Shown one piece after another: positions 6,454-8,422 of a stretch of DNA of 8,422 nt (the first letter of the stretch is position 1; every line of letters begins with the position of its first letter). The stretch is from Chitinophaga pinensis (GTDB lineage: Bacteria > Bacteroidota > Bacteroidia > M30B66), in assembly GCA_943333015.1 (NCBI GenBank), contig CALQRR010000055.1, positions 1 through 8,422 of the forward strand, read 5' to 3'. Under the pieces are notes generated by a model. It made no database searches. It was not told the DNA's origin and saw nothing but the letters and a program-made list of their open reading frames with translations. The position numbers and the translations under genes were made by a program.

Positions 6454-7905
6454 GGGCAGCACCTGTCCTGCCTGATTGAAATACGAAATGAGCAACAGAA
6501 TCAGTGTTAAAAGCACCGCCTTCATGCTCCAGTGCAAACTACTGCTTTGAGTTATAATCCAATCGTTGAGCTTCATTGGCAATGCATGCAGTAAGAATGC
6601 TCCTGCCAGAAGGCCAATGTATAGCGGATAAGCAGCTGTAAAAAGTGGAAGTGTTTGCAAATCAAACCCAAATCGAATGCGCGAAAACATCCAACCGGCA
6701 AGTTCAAACGATTCGGCTTTAAAGAAGATCCACAGCGCACAAACGAGGTGAAACGTGAGCAAGACTTTAATGCCGTTCAGGAACCAATGATTTGTTTCTT
6801 TCATTTTCAAGAGATCTTTCCAGCCTTTTTCTATCGCCAGTAAAAGTCCGTGCGCAGCTCCCCACAGCATAAAGTTCCAACTCGCACCATGCCACAGGCC
6901 TCCTAAAACCATTGTGATAAAAAGGTTGATATACGTCCTCACTGGACCTTTCCGGTTTCCTCCCATCGAAATGTAGAGGTAGTCGCGCAACCAGCTTGAC
7001 AGGGAAATATGCCAGCGTCGCCAGAACTCGGTGATGGATTTACTTTGATACGGTGCACTAAAGTTGATATTGACATCAATCCCCATCCATTTGGCAATTC
7101 CAATGGCAATGTCAGAATACCCACTGAAGTCGCAGTAAATCACCATGGCATAACCATAAACAGCAAAAAGGCATTCCACCCCGGTATAGCGCAATGGATC
7201 GTCGAATACCATGTTCACTAAATGTGTGCTCAGATAATCAGAGATCACCACTTTCTTAATAAGACCGGATGCGATCAGGAAAAAGCCTTTCGATACATCT
7301 GCTTTACTGAGCCAAACGGGCTTTCGGATCTGAGGAATGAAATCAGCGGCACGCACTATGGGCCCCATCATCAGCTTAGGGAAAAACGAAAGAAAAAAGA
7401 CATAATCCATGAAGCGCTTTACAGGTTTGAACGAACGCCGGTATATATCAATGGTATAGCTGATGTTTTCAAAAGTGTAAAAGGAAATCCCTACGGGTAA
7501 TAGCAGCTGGAGCGGTTTGATTTGCTGCTTCTGAATATCATTTACAATCTCAATAAAGAAATCAGTGTATTTGAAAAAAGCCAGCAAACCCAGATTGATA
7601 ACCAAGCTAAATATCAGCAAGAGTTTTCGTTTTGTCCTCTTTCGGTTACGGTAGATGAGATTGCTTAGGTTGAAATCTACGACTGCCGCCAATAGCACTA
7701 GTCCCACATACCATCCACAAGCTTTGTAAAAGAAATACAAGGAGAATAGGGAAACGAAGACAATCCGTGCGTTAGCCCGGTTACGAAGTAAGAGATAACC
7801 GCAAAAAAACAGACACAGGAAATACAGGAAGAAGCTACTGTTAAACAACAGCGGATCATCCGGATGATAGATAAGTTGTGATTGGAGTAATTGAAAATCA
7901 ATCAT
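6436..7905 (-). CDS. MBOAT-family O-acyltransferase (AlgI/DltB type)
   Basis: A 489-residue polytopic inner-membrane protein with about ten or more hydrophobic helices. It carries the marks of the membrane-bound O-acyltransferase group that acts on extracytoplasmic polymers: LLPVGISFYTFENISYTID (135-153), PKLMMGPIVRAADFIPQI (176-193), IYCDFSGYSDIAIGIAKWMG (256-275), FWRRWHISLSSWLRDYLYI (294-312) with His299, and GGLWHGASWNFMLWG (335-349) with the expected catalytic His339. AlgI (alginate acetylation), DltB (teichoic acid D-alanylation) and PatA (peptidoglycan acetylation) are relatives; here the polymer is unknown, though acetylation of an exopolysaccharide or cell-wall glycan is likely. ATG at 7905-7903 follows the SGNH hydrolase stop by 1 bp, so the two form an operon and probably act together. 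No dltA, dltC or alginate genes are in the window, so the D-alanine role is not supported. All motifs look intact and the length is normal. Confidence 0.93.
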   Translation of the reverse strand: MIDFQLLQSQLIYHPDDPLLFNSSFFLYFLCLFFCGYLLLRNRANARIVFVSLFSLYFFYKACGWYVGLVLLAAVVDFNLSNLIYRNRKRTKRKLLLIFSLVINLGLLAFFKYTDFFIEIVNDIQKQQIKPLQLLLPVGISFYTFENISYTIDIYRRSFKPVKRFMDYVFFLSFFPKLMMGPIVRAADFIPQIRKPVWLSKADVSKGFFLIASGLIKKVVISDYLSTHLVNMVFDDPLRYTGVECLFAVYGYAMVIYCDFSGYSDIAIGIAKWMGIDVNINFSAPYQSKSITEFWRRWHISLSSWLRDYLYISMGGNRKGPVRTYINLFITMVLGGLWHGASWNFMLWGAAHGLLLAIEKGWKDLLKMKETNHWFLNGIKVLLTFHLVCALWIFFKAESFELAGWMFSRIRFGFDLQTLPLFTAAYPLYIGLLAGAFLLHALPMKLNDWIITQSSSLHWSMKAVLLTLILLLISYFNQAGQVLPVYLQF

Positions 7906-7906
7906 A

Positions 7907-8422
7907 TCAATGACTCACCGGATTGATTTCCTGGTCCAATGCTTTCATGAGCAATGTTCCCTGAATGGAATAGCCTTTTCGACTGAAATGGATCCTGCGT
8001 TTATCGGTCAATCCTTGAGCGGCCCAACAACTCATGGCGTTGTATCCGCCCATGACAGTATAAAAATCCCAATATGCAGCCGAGTGAAGTTCCGCTTGTC
8101 GTTTCAAAATTTCACAGACAATCGGGATGTTTTTATTCTCGATATACTGATAGGCTCTCCGTTTTTTCTTCGAACTAGCCCTGATTTGTTGCCCAATACC
8201 AGGAGGGCTGGTTAGTAAAATGGAGGCTTCGGGCAATGTCTTCTGAATACTCGTTAAAAAAGAATCCACCCGTGATTCGAATACTTCAGGATTGAAATCA
8301 CCGGTATTATACGCCTCGTTTGTCCCAAGAGAGATAATTATCAATTGTGCTCCTAATTCTCCTAATTGCTGCTGGAAAAGTACACTTCTCAAATAATGCT
8401 GGTATTCAGCACCGTTTACCCC
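7907..8422 (-). CDS. SGNH-family hydrolase/acyl esterase, C-terminal part (5' end off right edge)
   Basis: The frame is open to the right edge: 171 residues are visible, with the stop at 7909-7907. A TTG at 8392-8390 is an internal Leu, not the start, since the upstream codons read GVNGAEYQHY, a family motif (block II with its Gly). Block III is GTNEA (residues 33-37 of the visible part, Asn35 for the oxyanion hole). Block V has HFSRKGY with the expected catalytic His at visible residue 145 (7988-7990). Block I, with the catalytic Ser, is off the window. The residue three before the His, usually Asp, is Arg142; an Asp lies two further upstream (Asp140). The protein pairs with the MBOAT gene 1 bp downstream, as AlgJ/AlgX or PatB-type partners do, and would transfer or remove acyl groups on a polymer outside the cytoplasm. 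Whether the N-terminus has a signal peptide or a transmembrane anchor cannot be seen. Confidence 0.88.
   Translation of the reverse strand, partial: GVNGAEYQHYLRSVLFQQQLGELGAQLIIISLGTNEAYNTGDFNPEVFESRVDSFLTSIQKTLPEASILLTSPPGIGQQIRASSKKKRRAYQYIENKNIPIVCEILKRQAELHSAAYWDFYTVMGGYNAMSCWAAQGLTDKRRIHFSRKGYSIQGTLLMKALDQEINPVSH

Noticed and set aside
8390..8392. TTG as the start codon of the SGNH hydrolase
   Set aside because: The frame continues upstream to the window edge and encodes GVNGAEYQHY, a conserved part of the family, so the TTG is an internal Leu codon and the gene is partial.

Overview
The window looks like a piece of a Bacteroidota chromosome. The main reasons are the single-chain fusion of a heavy-metal RND pump to its outer-membrane factor, the His-rich exported small protein in front of it, the secreted PNGase F-like protein, the SGNH hydrolase/MBOAT pair, and the near absence of Shine-Dalgarno sequences before several starts. 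The genus cannot be read from the sequence. I see no rRNA, tRNA, CRISPR array, insertion sequence or phage gene.

Layout from left to right. (1) Positions 1-282, minus strand: the N-terminal 94 residues of a secreted protein that resembles the N-terminal domain of peptide-N-glycosidase F; the rest lies beyond the left edge. (2) A 118-bp divergent intergenic region. (3) Positions 401-6403, plus strand: a heavy-metal efflux locus. It holds a small His-rich exported protein (GTG start), then after a 136-bp gap with a small palindrome, a 1452-residue CzcA/CusA-type RND transporter fused to a TolC/CzcC-type outer-membrane factor, and 2 bp later a lipoprotein periplasmic adaptor (CzcB type). Together these encode all three parts of a tripartite efflux pump in two genes. 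The inner-membrane pump would bind metal ions in the periplasm, the adaptor would bridge, and the outer-membrane channel would pass the ions out of the cell. The His-rich protein could be a periplasmic metal binder, which is an inference from composition and position.

(4) Positions 6436-8422, minus strand, convergent with the efflux locus: an SGNH-type hydrolase/esterase (5' end beyond the right edge) followed after 1 bp by an MBOAT O-acyltransferase of the AlgI/DltB type. Such pairs O-acylate an extracytoplasmic polymer: the MBOAT moves the acyl group across the membrane and the SGNH protein transfers or removes it. A 9-bp perfect inverted repeat sits between the two convergent units.

The points most worth a second look are a complete signal-peptide-like segment at the RND/outer-membrane-factor junction, which suggests the fusion is made as a polyprotein and cut; a Glu in place of the usual second Asp of the proton-relay motif in transmembrane helix 4; and an SGNH hydrolase whose usual catalytic Asp position (three before the His) is Arg. 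No clearly new system is present; the efflux and acylation modules are variants of known types.
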